Below, one piece after another: positions 23,455 to 34,127 of a DNA stretch of 64,000 nt. The notes under the pieces were generated by a model. That model did not search any database and had not been told where the DNA came from. It saw only the letters and a program-made list of their open reading frames with translations. The translations under genes were made by a program, and so were the position numbers. Location: NCBI GenBank assembly GCA_023213395.1, contig CM041465.1, forward strand, positions 217,627,741 to 217,691,740, written 5' to 3'. How positions within the stretch are numbered: the stretch's first letter is position 1; every line of letters starts with the position of its first letter. The stretch comes from Cycas panzhihuaensis. Lineage: Eukaryota > Cycadophyta.

Positions 23455-24250
23455 ACAACTACTATGGATAGTGACCTATGGCATCGACGTTTTGGTCACC
23501 TTAATTATACAAGTTTAGCCCTTATGAAAAGATTAGATATGGTTAATGGCTTACCCCTATTGATGTTAACAAAGAGTTGTGTGAGGATGCCTTCTTGGAA
23601 AACATCATAGAGAAAGTTTTCCGGACTTTAGCCATCGGACATCGCCCTCTTCAACTCGTCTACCACGGATATTTGTGGCCCAATGGCCACTCCTCCTAGC
23701 GGTGCCAAATATTTCCTTACATTTATTGATGACTTTACAAGAAAGACTTGGGTGTTCTTTCTCAAATACAAATCGATGCTTCGACCACTTTGTTGACTTC
23801 AAAACCTTCGTTGAGCGACAAAGTGGATATCATATCCTCTCCTTAAGATCCGATAATGGGGGAGAATTTACCTCTAATATCTTCAAGGATTCCGTATCCA
23901 ACATGGGATTACGCGACAACATACCAACCCCTACACCCCACAACAAAATGGTGTAGCTGAAAGGAAAAACAGAACTATCGTAGAAATGGCACGTTGTATG
24001 CTTAAAGATAAAACTTAGGCCATGAATTTTGGGTGAAGTCCATACCGCAGCCTACTTACTTAATCGATGTTCCACAAAAGTCATAGAGGGAAGACACCAG
24101 AAGAAGCATGGACAGGTTATAAACCTAGTATCCGTCACCTTAAGGTATTTGGCTGTTTAGCCTATGCCCACGTCCCTGACCAAAGAAGAACCAAATTAGA
24201 TGATCATAGTGTAAAATGTATCTTTATTAGATATAGTGAATCATCAAAAC
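23455..24250 (+). pseudogene. Copia-4 integrase
   Basis: The pre-integrase zinc region (DLWHRRFGHLNYTSLALMKR, from about 23469) is followed after a gap by the core: TDICGPM with the first catalytic Asp (about 23665), [20 protein letters not shown], then in another frame SDNGGEFTSN with the second Asp (about 23850), and PQQNGVAERKNRT with the Glu (about 23940). The tail reads KTPEEAWTGYKPSIRHLKVFGCLAYAHV in the 24067 frame. Three frames are used, so it is a pseudogene, but all three catalytic residues survive. RT and RNase H should follow and are absent because of a deletion. Confidence 0.9.
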
Positions 24251-24327
24251 TTTGGGCCCTCCATCCCGGATTAGTGAATCATCAAAACCCTCCCTCATCT
24301 CCTGCTCTGCTCCTTCGGCTCCATCAT
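24234..24327 (+). repeat. Deletion junction and 3' LTR remnant of Copia-4
   Basis: A direct repeat, AGTGAATCATCAAAAC, occurs at about 24236 and 24274. Shortly after it, CTGCTCTGCTCCTTCGGCTC followed by CATCAT matches the last bases of the 5' LTR. The deletion removed RT, RNase H and most of the 3' LTR and left a short duplicated filler. Confidence 0.75.
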
Positions 24328-24497
24328 TATAACACGTACTCCTAGTTGGATTTTTCATATAGGTACTAATATGATGTAGGTTCATGATGTTAATATGCTT
24401 TCAGGACCCCACATAACAATAGTTTGAAACCATCCACAACTTGGAGTAGAACTTCACCTTACAAATAAATAAACTACCCATCTTACTAGTCATAAAC

Positions 24498-24509
24498 AAG
24501 TATACTAAA
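24498..24509. repeat. Target-site duplication of the LINE (left)
   Basis: AAGTATACTAAA matches AAGTAAACTAAA at 30765-30776, one mismatch in twelve, directly after the A-rich tail. Confidence 0.6.
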
Positions 24510-25120
24510 GTCATTAGAGGAAGATATATTAGGAAGGAGCAACAATGATGTGAGCACATAGGCAATTAGGGTTTTAATTATAATTATAGATCAAGGGTAA
24601 GAGGATGGAAAGACGGGGTGATCTCTAGGCTCTCTACATAGATGGAACCTTAACAAGATTGTTCTACAAATTTAAGAGGGCTCAAGGGAAGACGAGAGGT
24701 GACAGTGGCAGTAAGGGAGGGTTTGGCTAATAGGTGATGACTGGGAAAGCTGGGAAGAGTGGAGATTTGGGAAGATGGGGATGAAAGGGGGAGACAATAG
24801 AGGACAGACTACCTAAGTGGGGTCTAGCCAAAAGAACATTCCCACACATATGGAGATAAAGGGACAAGCTCCTACATATGGGACTACCATGAGAAACCAT
24901 CCTTTGTGATTAAAATGTGGGGTTTTCTAGGTGATTTCAGCAGGAGATAGAGTAGGGAATAACATAGAAGGTAGGATAAGTAGGTTCTATGTAAGTATCT
25001 AGATGATTCTAGTTTACAAGGTGAGGAACCTAGCCTCTCTTAGAATTTTTTCCTTGACTTTTTTTCAAAGAATTTTAGGCAAGTAGCTTAGTAGATAGAG
25101 TCATATTATTTCACATATAA

Positions 25121-26330
25121 ATGATGGAGAATATGAGGGATAAAAGCCCATCCAACCAGACTCAAAGCCTCACTACGAGAAAATCATATCTAGAAGCACT
25201 AAATAAGGGAGAAATGGAACCCTTAGAAACAAACCCTATAATCCAAGATGATTTGATAAAAATACCTATCCCTAAGAAACTCATGGAGAGAAATGAAAAG
25301 TACTAGGAGAATAATTTGGTTGACAAATTTTTGGGCCAAAGATTAGGACTAAATGTCATTAGGAAATGGATGACCAATAGATGAAAACTAAGAAACCTAG
25401 TGGAGGTTATGGTGTTACCTCGAGAGTGTGTTATATTTAAGTTCTCAAACCAGGAATATATGGTTAGTATCATATTGAGAGCCCCATGGATTCTAGGGAG
25501 AAAAACCCTTTTCTTAGAAAATTAACATCAAAATTTTGATCCTATAGTACCAACTATGAAACAAATACCAATCTAGGTATAGATGTCAGGTCTACCCCTA
25601 GAAGTGTAGGATTTAGAAGTTATCAAAGGGGTGGTGAAGGCCATTGGGCCCCTCTTGGCCATTGACACTACTACTAAGAACCACGGTAGGTTGATTAATG
25701 CCAAGTTCTGTGTCTTAATAAGAATTGACAAACCCCTTCCTAACCAAGTTAGGATAGAGGTGAAGGGATGGAGTAAAGACCAAACCTTAGTGTATAAAGT
25801 GAAAAATCTTAAATTTACAAGATACAAAAGAAATGACCATTTACCTTAGAACTACCCAAGAGAGTTAAAAAAGGAAAGAGATGAGCAATATGGGCCAGAG
25901 AAATTAAAGGAAACATTGAGGCAAATTTCTAGAGAGAAAGAAGGGGAGGTAAATCAGGAGGAGGTAGGAGGACTAAACCTAGATGATGATGATAATTTGG
26001 ATGAGACTAGTAAAGTTTAGGGTCAAGAAGCTAGAGCTTATCAAGAGCTCTCACAAGGAAAAGATGAGGAATAAAGAGAAAGTCCCATAGTAGACGAGGC
26101 CCTAAAAGGAGCTCCCCCTACTTCTAGGCAAAAGACTACAGAGGACTAGGTGACCCAAATATGAGAGGAATCGATAGGGAGAGAAAAGGAGAAGGATTCG
26201 AATGAGTAGTAGAGGAGCATTGGGGAGCATAAAGGCCCAAACTTAGGTGGTGAAAGGAGGATAGGAAGACCTACCTTAAAGATGGCCTGAGAAAGGGAGG
26301 CAACATCCTAAATTAATCAGGGAAGCTAAC
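25121..26330 (+). pseudogene. LINE ORF1 (DUF4283-type)
   Basis: Starts near MMENMRDKSPSNQTQSLTTR at 25121. The conserved block follows: LVDKFLGQRLGLNVIRKWM, a KLRNLVEVMVLP strand, IFKFSNQEYMV, LRAPWILGRKTLFLEN, and MSGLPLEV (the usual W/V-R-x-P-GLPLE motif). The tail FTRYKRNDHLP leads into an acidic, low-complexity region to about 26330. The zinc-knuckle Cys residues normally found here are not seen. Stops TAG/TAA occur about every 40 codons. The product would bind the LINE RNA. Confidence 0.8.
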
Positions 26331-26384
26331 ATACTTTAAATGAAGGCGGGATGGAGGGCCCAAAGCTAAGAAGTAGGAGATGAG

Positions 26385-27175
26385 GTTTATCCCTTAGAAT
26401 GTGAGGAGATTAAATGTCCTATCAAAGTAAAGAATAGTTAAGGATTTACATATGAGACTAAAGTTAAACATCATCTTGCTACAGGAAACTAAGATAGAGA
26501 GAAATAATAGATTAGCTATTAAAAATAAGATATGGAAAATAATGGAAATAGAGATGAAGAAATCTCACCATGGTTTTGGAGGGCTAGTAGCCCTATGAAA
26601 CCCTATGCTCTAGCAAGAAGAGGTTTGTATGATGGACAACCACTTCATGTCCATTTGGTTCATAAGTAGGGAAATAAACTAAAGATGGCTAGCTATAAAT
26701 GTTTACTCCCCCACCACCATGGAAGGGAGAAAGGAGTTATGGGATAAGATTTTGGAATTCCATAAGAACTTGTATGGCCCATGGATGGTGGTAGGATATT
26801 TTAATATTACTCTTTTCCCTGGTGAGAAAAAAAGGGGGCAGAAGGGATGGGTGCATAGTATGATGGATCTAGGTGATTTTATTTAGAAAGGAGGTTTGGT
26901 GGATGTTGACGTATGGGGAGTAAAATTTACATGGTCAAATAGGAGGTTAGGGGAACACCATATCCAAGTGAGATTAGATAGGATTATGGTAAATTATGTT
27001 TGGGTGAACCGATACGATGACTTTAGATTAAAGGCCTTACCAAGGATGACCTCAGATCACTCTCCTTTATTATTTGACTTTGAGTTTAGCAAAAAGCGTG
27101 TGGGTGCATCTTTCCATCTTGAATTGATGTGGGTGAAACATCTTAATCTAAGGAATCTGATAATTGATTGGTAGA
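26385..27175 (+). pseudogene. LINE ORF2 endonuclease domain
   Basis: AP-endonuclease-like motifs in order: NVRRLN (about 26398), LLQETKI with the catalytic Glu (about 26478), HHGFGGLVAL, WLAINVYSPT, GPWMVVGYFNI (family GDFN, with Asp to Tyr at the catalytic position), GLVDVDVWGVKFTWSN, HIQVRLDRIM and MTSDHSPLLFDF with the terminal SDH. This enzyme nicks target DNA for target-primed reverse transcription. The GDFN change and several stops make it inactive. Confidence 0.9.
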
Positions 27176-27195
27176 GGATTCCTATTAAAGGTAGT

Positions 27196-28710
27196 GTGAT
27201 GTTTATATTATCCAGAAAGTTGAGCTGGGTTAAGAGGAAAATAAAAGAGTGGAATAAAAATATGCATGGAAATATTTTCATCACAAAGGACCAGCTAGTG
27301 GAGGAATTAAAAGGAATTGAGGAGCATATAGATAAGGATGGAAGAACTCAAGACTTGGACCTAAAAGAGAGAGATATATCTAAGAGGCTAGATGAGACTT
27401 TAACCAAGGAAGAAATATTATGGAAGCAGAAATCGAGAGCTCTTTGGCTGGCAAAAGGAGATAGGAACACTAAGAATTTTCATTTGATGACTCTAAAGCA
27501 TAGATCCTATAATCAAATAAATAAGTTATGTAATAAGCAAGGGACAAAAACCAGTAAAGAGGTGGAGATTAAGAAGATTATAATGGAATACTTCTAGGAG
27601 TCATTAAAGGAGTTGTGCAGTCTAGACCTACAGGCTAGAAAGAAATTTATAGAAAGAATTCCCAAGCTAGTAATTGATGATCAAAACAGGGACCTATTAG
27701 ACCTCTTCGCTATAGAAGAGATGAAAGGGGTTGTGTTTAGTATGAAGAGGGATAAAGCACCAAGACTAGATGGATTCCCCTCAGGTTTTTTCTAAAGTTA
27801 TTAAGATATTATTAAGAAGGACCTCATGGTGGCCCTGGGGGAATTTCATAAGAATGGTGAAATATTAAGAGAGGGGAAAGCTACCTTTTTAATCCTAATC
27901 CCTAAAAAGGGAGGAACCAAGAAAATATAGGACTACCACCCAATTAGCCTCTGTAATATTGTTTATAAAATTCTAACAAAGGTACTAGTGAATAGATTGA
28001 AGAGGATATTACCAGATATTATCTCCCATAATCAAGATGGTTTTGTGATAGGGAGACAGATATTGGATGGGATTATTATTATTTATAAGACCATTCACTC
28101 AACCTACTAGAGGAAGGAAGTGGGGATGATAGTGAAAATCAATCTATCTAAATCCCATAATAGGGTATCTTGGGAGTGCCTCCCAGATTACCTCAGGGTG
28201 TTTGGTTTTGGTGAGAAATGGAGGGAATGGATGGACCACTATATTTCCAAGCCCTAATACTCATTATTAATAAATGGTACTTTGATAGGCTTTTTCCCTG
28301 GATATAAGGGCCTTCATCAGGGAGATCCATTATCCCCCTATTTATTTATTATTCTAGCTAAGCTTTTGGGGAGGGTGACTGAGGACACTAGAAGGTAAGG
28401 GGTGATTAAAGGAATAATGCCTACCTATAGGATTAATAACATAGTTTAGTATTAATTTATTGATGACAACATTCTTCTAGGCAAGGCATCCTTAGAGGAG
28501 GCCCAAGTGATTAAAGTTGGTCTTGAACATTATGAGAGAGCTACCAATCAGATAGTTAATCGAAATAAAAGTAGTGTGTTTTTTATGAACACAAAGGAGA
28601 AGGTGCAAAAGAAGATTAGTAGGATATTGGAGATTCTAATCAAGAAGTTCCCTTTGGTTTATTTGGGCATGCCCCTATTTTTAGAAAAAATGACACGGGA
28701 GGCCTAGACT
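27196..28710 (+). pseudogene. LINE ORF2 reverse transcriptase
   Basis: The pre-RT helix region (WLAKGDRNTKNFH) is followed by DKAPRLDGFPSGFF (family DKAPGPDGF), FLILIPKKGG, DYHPISLCNIVYKILTKVLVNRLK, QDGFVIGRQILDGI, a decayed LxKAYDRV block reading NLSKSHNRVSWECL (its catalytic Asp lost), LINGTLIGFFPGYKGLHQGD, PLSPYLFII, and FIDD in place of FADD (about 28459). GMPL at about 28668 closes the thumb. Stops and frameshifts are spread through it. It belongs to the non-LTR plant L1 group by motif wording; a finer clade cannot be given. Confidence 0.93.
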
Positions 28711-29394
28711 CCTATCATAGATCACATCCAAAGAAACTTAGTGGGATGGAAAGGAGCCTTATTAAGCCAGGCTAGTAAGAGATGAATGCTATTAGTTATT
28801 CTCTAGAGTGTTCTAGTATATATGATGTCAGTCTTTAGGATCCTAACCAAAGTTATAACAATATTAGAATTGATCTAAAAGATGTTTATTTGGTTAGGGG
28901 CTAAGGAGAAGGACAAGGTTCATCTGGTTACATGGGAGAAAGCATACTAGCCTAAATGGGCAGAGGGCCTAAACCTCGGAAGAGTGGAAACTTTTAATAG
29001 GGCCTTGGTGGAAAATTTGGGATGGCATTTATCCATGGGAAAAGGGGCACTTTAGGAAAGGATCTTAGCTCAAAAATATCTCCATGGTTAGAAACTTTTG
29101 GTGGAATTCCCTGGGGCTCAGTCAGGATCTTCTATATAGAGAAGTATACAATAATCTAGATAGATGTTAGTTACACGCTTATAGTAGAAGTTGGGTGATG
29201 GAGATTCCATAAATTTTTGAGAGGACATGTGGTGTGGATAAGCTCAACTATCCAAAAGGATAGAATTGGATACCTTGAGGGAAGAATATATAAAATTTTA
29301 TGGTACTAGAGTCAAAGACTATTGGGATGAACAGGGGTGGATGAGGAGATAGAAACCATTTAAGGAACTTGAGAGGTACCTACCCCTTAAAAAG

Positions 29395-29870
29395 GTGATA
29401 GAGGAGATAATAAAAACCCTTTCACAATGCTATATCCCTAAATTTAAAGAGGCTAATGAAATGGTTTATCCTTTATCCCCTTCTGGGGACTATACAATGA
29501 AGCACAAGTACCTTTTTCTATGTTTAGAGGAAGGGGCACTCAACTCTTCCTTATTGAATAAAGTTTGGAAAATGGGATTAACTCCTAAAGTGGTGGCATT
29601 CCAGTGGATATGCTTAAAGAACAAGATTCTAATGGTGGATAATATGCAAAGAAGGGGCTTTGCGATGGCAAACATGTGTGTTTTATGTTGTGAGGAAGAA
29701 GATTTGGTGGATCATATCCTTCTTCACTGCTTTTAGTCTAGGAACATTTGGAATGTCATCTGGGCCAAGTTTGAGATGGAGTGGGTAATAATAAAAACCA
29801 TCAAGGAGCAAACCTGGCTTGGGTTAGTCCTTTTAGAAGTAAGAACGTAACATACATTTGGAAAATTACC
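29395..29870 (+). pseudogene. LINE ORF2 zinc-binding RT tail (zf-RVT type)
   Basis: VWKMGLTPKVVAFQWICLKNKILMVDNMQRRG is followed by CVLCCEEEDLVDHILLHC, the CxxC...HxxxxC cluster typical of plant L1 ORF2 C-termini. The frame stays open for 113 codons (29395-29736), the longest uninterrupted part of ORF2. Confidence 0.9.
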
Positions 29871-30099
29871 ATGCCAGAGTCGATGTCAAATCTATGGAAG
29901 GAAAGAAATAGAAGGGTCTTTTAGGGGAAGAAAAGGGATATAATCAAACTCTTAATATCTATATGCAATGCCATAATGGAACTTGTTAACATATATGAAA
30001 AAGAAGAGAGTTGCATCATGGAATCATAAGAGGTAGATTTAAATAATTGGGGAGTAAGGAGGGTAAATATTAGATCCAGAAATAAGGATATGTCCCTAG

Positions 30100-30560
30100 A
30101 CCCCTCCCCCAAAAAATTGGGTGAAAATTAATTTTGATGGGGCTACTAAAGGGAACCTAGGGGAGGCTGGGGGATGCAGCATTTGCAAAAATTTAGATGG
30201 AAGTATTTTGTGGGCCTTTGCTAAGTCCTATGGTAGCCAAACAAACCATAAGGCAAAGATGTCATCCATGAGGAAAGTGGTGGAGATGGCCCTAAAGGAA
30301 GGCCATGATAGGGTCATTATTGAAGGGGACTCCCTAAATGTAATAAACATGCTTAGAGAGGAGGTTGCACCTGATTAAAAATCAACAACCATGATCAAGG
30401 ACATTTAAAGAGTTCTTAGGAGTAGAGGGGAGATGAAGATCTCTCATACATATAGAGAAGGGAATGGTGTTGATGAAAGACTAGCTAATTATGGGGTACT
30501 AAACCAAAGAAATTGCATATGAAAAGAGGATATTCCTAAGGAGGTTTTTAGTTGGGTGAA
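30100..30560 (+). pseudogene. LINE ORF2 RNase H domain
   Basis: KINFDGATKGNLGEAGGCSI carries the first catalytic Asp and the GN-G/A-AG loop of archaeal-like plant RNase H (RVT_3). SQTNHKAKMSSMRKVVEMAL has Lys where the catalytic Glu is expected, and VIIEGDSLNVINML has the second Asp. About 60 codons of decayed C-terminus follow. An RNase H at the end of ORF2 is known in a subset of plant L1 elements. Confidence 0.9.
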
Positions 30561-30751
30561 GGAGGATTTGAAATCCATATCTCATAGGGAGGATCAAAGC
30601 TAGCTAATAGGCTTATCATGGCATGGGGGTGATTTTGGGTTTATTAATTATTAAGGGATAACTAGGCCATGGACTTATCATGGCAAATTTGAAAGTTGAA
30701 AGGTAGCTTTTATAATAGAGTTAGGGCCCTTTAAACCCCTTCATTTATACC

Positions 30752-30764
30752 ATACCAAAAAAAA
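30752..30764 (+). other. LINE A-rich tail
   Basis: A run of about ten A after CCATACC; TTTATACCATACCA precedes it. Confidence 0.8.
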
Positions 30765-30882
30765 AAGTAAACTAAAATAAGTTCATAGTAAAACCTTGAT
30801 AGGTAGACACACTCATAATCTTATAGCCTGACTTAGGGTCAAAATAGGCTCGGACCAAAGCTTTAACTAAGGATCTAACCAT

Positions 30883-30895
30883 GGCTCTAATACCA
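30883..30895 (-). other. Copia-3 primer-binding site
   Basis: The minus strand reads TGGTATTAGAGCC, the initiator Met-tRNA primer site with one C to T change, two bases inside the right LTR. Confidence 0.9.
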
Positions 30896-30897
30896 TA

Positions 30898-31284
30898 TGT
30901 TAGAATATGATGCAAGTAAAACATTCTTTGATACCAACTAATAGAAATAAAAGTATAAAAACACAGGTTACATCGGTTCTAGGATCATACAAGATTATGA
31001 GACTATGCCATACTAGTGGAAATAAAGAATAAACATAAACATATACATATATAATAGAACATACTTGTGGGAAATTTCCACCTCTAAATTGCATTATCAA
31101 ACTTGTATATATTTATAGTACATTATATCAACTGGCTACCCAACCACATTCTAGGAACAACTTAATCAACCAATGACTAATTGCATGAAGAAGTGTACAT
31201 ACTATGACCCCTAGTACACATTAAAGAGATAACCATATTGATTCACATCAATTAAATATTTCCATAGGTTAACATTACCCAATA
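30898..31284 (-). repeat. Copia-3 right (5') LTR
   Basis: Begins TGTTAGAATATG and ends ACCCAATA, followed by the ATCAT duplication (31285-31289). Partner of 16084-16436; it is slightly longer because of an extra segment near 30965-31015. Confidence 0.9.
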
Positions 31285-31669
31285 ATCATTTTAAATGAAC
31301 CATTTTTGGTTTAAATATAAAATTTTATTATTTTTTAAGAAAAATTATCATTTTTTTATCTATAAGGTTCTTTACATAGAAGTCCATGGTACTAGGAAGA
31401 ACTAAATAGTATTACAAAGTAATACAATGTTATGGTACTACAAAAATTATATTTTTGCAGTACTACTAAAATCTCAATGATACACTTTATCTATCATAGG
31501 AGAGGCAAAAAACTTCAGAAGATAGGTTATTTTAGTAAATTTTAAAAGTTTTTTAAGACTCATTTAGCTAGTTTTAATTGATTTATGATTGTTCTTAGTT
31601 TATTCATCTTGAATGAATATTTGTGGAAATTTTCTAACTCATTTTTTATTATTTTCTAGCATATTATTA

Positions 31670-33040
31670 TGGTGAATAATTGTGACAACTCTGGTTCTCC
31701 CATGCTTACTCTTGCCCATAATATGGATGATCAGACTAGATGCATCCTGGCACATTGTGGTCTCCTACAAACCATCACATTACAATAGTACATCTTAGAT
31801 TAGGCCTTATTGATAGATATCATCACTCACTAGGATAAGAGATGACAATCATTTTACTTACTATTAGTTAGAGATGTGAGTGTGACTACTTACATCATGT
31901 GGAGGATTTTGAGGGTGCCCTATATTAAGGCACCTCTTGAGTTAAGACCATTGCCTAACACCACTAGAGCATATGCACAAGTTGTTAGGTTCCTTTATTG
32001 AAGAAGAGACTAGGATAGATAAGGAGAGAATGTTATCCACATGCTTACTTTAGAAGTTTCTCTAGCATAGAAGCTCATCATCTTCACTATCCTATTTTTC
32101 ATTACTCATTGCCATAACTACACTTAGTTTTAAGGTAGATGAATGGAGGTGATACAATGCTATGAGGTTGAGGAGAAGCTTGAATATACCACATTAATTA
32201 TGGCCAATGTAAAGGCATAATTAGACTAAATCTACCTAGCTAATCATGGTGAATTTTCTTATTAGACTCTCTTATAGTGTTGGTTCTTCAATTATTTTAT
32301 ATGAGTGGTACTAAGAGTAGGACCCTAACTAGTAGTAGATAAAGGGCCCTTAGTTTATAGATGGTTAACTAGGTTTTATAGTCTCAAAGCAACTAAGCAA
32401 TTAAGCAGGATTATATATGTTGAGTCACTAGACACCATAGGGATAAACAAATATACTATAGATTCCCATGTTAGAGTTCATTGGGATTTAGATGTTAAGG
32501 AGGAGGCAATGGCTATAGAGGGGGGATATGAAGGTGGAAAATAGGGACTAGAACAAATTACAATTAAGGCCATGCCATAAGGGGACCTAGCTTAGGTTGT
32601 TATAGTTGTAGAGATAACTAAGGGCCTAGTATGTAGAGGCATGGATTGGGTAGGCAGGCCTATGTAAGGAGACAATAATGAGGGCCTCATTGATGATGTA
32701 AATTCTATCTTACTCTTTATTTTTTTTAATACTTATGAATTAATTTAATTTCTCTTTTGATTATTGATTTTATATCCCTTGTAGTCACTATCTCCTTCTT
32801 ATTTCTTATGTTATAGATGGTGGTTTTACTCTAGACGTTGTACACTAGATTATAGACTCATTGTTTGGGATAGTGTATATAAAGAGGCAACCTACTATTT
32901 TGGATACTAATAAGCTATCCCTTATTATTAAAGGAGTGTAATACTCCTATGCGTATTACCTAAGGGAGGAGATTCTACTTGTGATATAGAATAGGATACT
33001 ATAGTAGACACAAAAGATTGATATGTTATTATAAGCCTTC
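31670..33040 (+). pseudogene. Opposite-strand ORF remnant, plant-mobile-domain-like
   Basis: On the plus strand, opposite to the surrounding Tat-1 element, one frame from about 31670 reads coding-like with stops: DIITHWDKRxQSFYLLLVRD, then SVTTYIMWRILRVPYIKAPLEL. This spacing recalls the WRPETHTFHLPxGE...TLxDVxxLLGLP core of plant mobile domain proteins. A Gly/Glu-rich stretch follows to about 32690. A possible intron (GT near 32698, AG before ATGGTGG at 32816) precedes a further segment. The layout parallels 38333-40110 in Tat-2. Family assignment is tentative. Confidence 0.45.
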
Positions 33041-33049
33041 TTAATATAG

Positions 33050-33290
33050 TAACATACTTCATCATAGTTTTACCTCTTTTAATGATTAATTTGGAGGTTT
33101 TTCTTATTGGGCTCCTAGTAGATCATAGATGAATTAGGCTGATTTTGGAGCCATGATCTAATTTATACTCATAGAGGAGTGTAGTATAATTTAATCTTAT
33201 TTTGAAGTGAACGTAGTTTAAGCTTATTTTAGAGCTTATATAGTTTAAACTCATTTTGAGGATTAAGGCAGTTTAAGCTTATTTTAGAGG
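33050..33290 (-). repeat. Motif array downstream of the Tat-1 integrase
   Basis: Copies of CATAGTTTTACCTCTTTTAA (33064) and AGTTTAAGCTTATTTTAGAG-type units (33185-33290) read on the plus strand, just after the end of the integrase gene in the sense of the element. Confidence 0.7.
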
Positions 33291-33299
33291 TTGGGCTAT

Positions 33300-34127
33300 G
33301 TTATTAGCCATAGAAATTTTTAAGAAACTATCCATTGATATATTTCTCAAACCTAAGGCCCTCAAGAGTAGAAATTTGATATGCACCATTTTAAAGATCT
33401 TTTAGAGCCACAAATGGGTCTACCTATTTAGGAGTGAATTTTGAGAGATGATCATATAGATACTCAATCTTAAGGATCTTGTCTCTTAAGGAAAATTTAC
33501 AAGGCCTTATATATTTATCATAAGCTTAATGTGCTTTGAATTTAGAGGCTAAATTCTTTTGATATGTAATTAAGTGATCTTCATCTAAGGCTTATAACTC
33601 TAAGAGGCATACCTAGAGATGCCACTCTTCATTGATAAAATCCTTCATTGACAACCTTAGAGATTGAAACTCCACTTCAATTGGAAGGATTACTTATGAC
33701 CTATAAATAAGTGAGAAGGGTGTTATGCTTATGGCAGTTTATATAGATGTTTGATAGGCCCACAAGGCAAGGTATAATTATTGGTGCCAATCTCGATAAG
33801 ATTTTAACACTATTTTCTTCAAGATTGAGATAAGTGTTTTGTTAAATGCTTAAACCTATATATTTGCCTGAGGGTAATAGGGGTTTTGGGTCTTATGATT
33901 TATATGAAATTTGTCATATAGTTCATCTACCTCCTTATTACAACATAGGGTTCTATTGTCTATAATTAAAACATCTAACACTTCAAAATAACATATAATG
34001 TACTAGAAGATGAATGTAATGATGTTATAGGTCATTAAGGATAAAGGAATTTACTCATCCCATTTTGTAAAATGCTTAATCATAGTTAAGATAAATTATG
34101 TTGTGATCAAGATGGGGATGTAATAGT
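33300..34127 (-). pseudogene. Tat-1 integrase, C-terminal two thirds
   Basis: The minus strand reads MIKHFTKW (about 34056), VLIIDNRTLCCNKEVDELYDKFHINH (catalytic DN), PYYPQANI (catalytic Glu region decayed), SYRDWHQ, LALWAYQTSI and ITPFSLIY. The C-terminal part continues to about 33300 with YQKNLASKFKAH and GAYQISTLEGL. Wording matches Tat-lineage gypsy integrases. The N-terminal part is at 51922-52150; the two pieces are separated by Tat-2, and the frame runs across the junction once Tat-2 and one ACTAT are removed. Confidence 0.9.
34123..34127. repeat. Target-site duplication of Tat-2 (left)
   Basis: ATAGT here and at 51917-51921. Merging the two restores a continuous Tat-1 integrase reading (IGTITSPS). 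Confidence 0.9.

Larger units (their letters stand above)
18260..24327 (+). mobile_element. Copia-4: deleted copia element with a long GC-rich leader
   Basis: A full 5' LTR (18260-18583), an initiator-Met-type primer site, a 3.3-kb leader, gag, pre-integrase and integrase are present. RT, RNase H and nearly all of the 3' LTR are missing. Only about 26 bp matching the end of the LTR remain at 24302-24327, followed by the TATAA duplication. CG and CTG are much more common here than in the surroundings, and the zinc knuckle is intact, so this is probably one of the youngest insertions. It lies inside Copia-3. Confidence 0.85.
24510..30764 (+). mobile_element. L1-type LINE, near full length, decayed
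   Basis: About 6.25 kb with the plant L1 order: ORF1 (DUF4283-type RNA-binding domain), then ORF2 with apurinic endonuclease, reverse transcriptase, a zinc-binding RT tail and a C-terminal RNase H. It ends in a short A run after CCATACC and has a 12-bp near-identical flanking duplication. It lies inside Copia-3. Many in-frame stops (mostly TAG) show that it is old and inactive. The first 600 bp look like 5' UTR. Confidence 0.9.
16084..31284 (-). mobile_element. Copia-3: non-autonomous LTR element carrying nested insertions
   Basis: Similar direct repeats (16084-16436 and 30898-31284) are flanked by the duplication ATCAT. A minus-strand primer site lies inside the right LTR and a minus-strand polypurine tract (plus strand TTCCCCTTTT) inside the left LTR, so the element reads on the minus strand. 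Removing Copia-4 (with one TATAA) and the LINE leaves only about 2.1 kb of internal DNA (16437-18259, 24333-24509 and 30777-30897), in which I find no gag, protease, integrase or RT. It is therefore best described as a short non-autonomous (TRIM/LARD-like) element. Confidence 0.85.
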
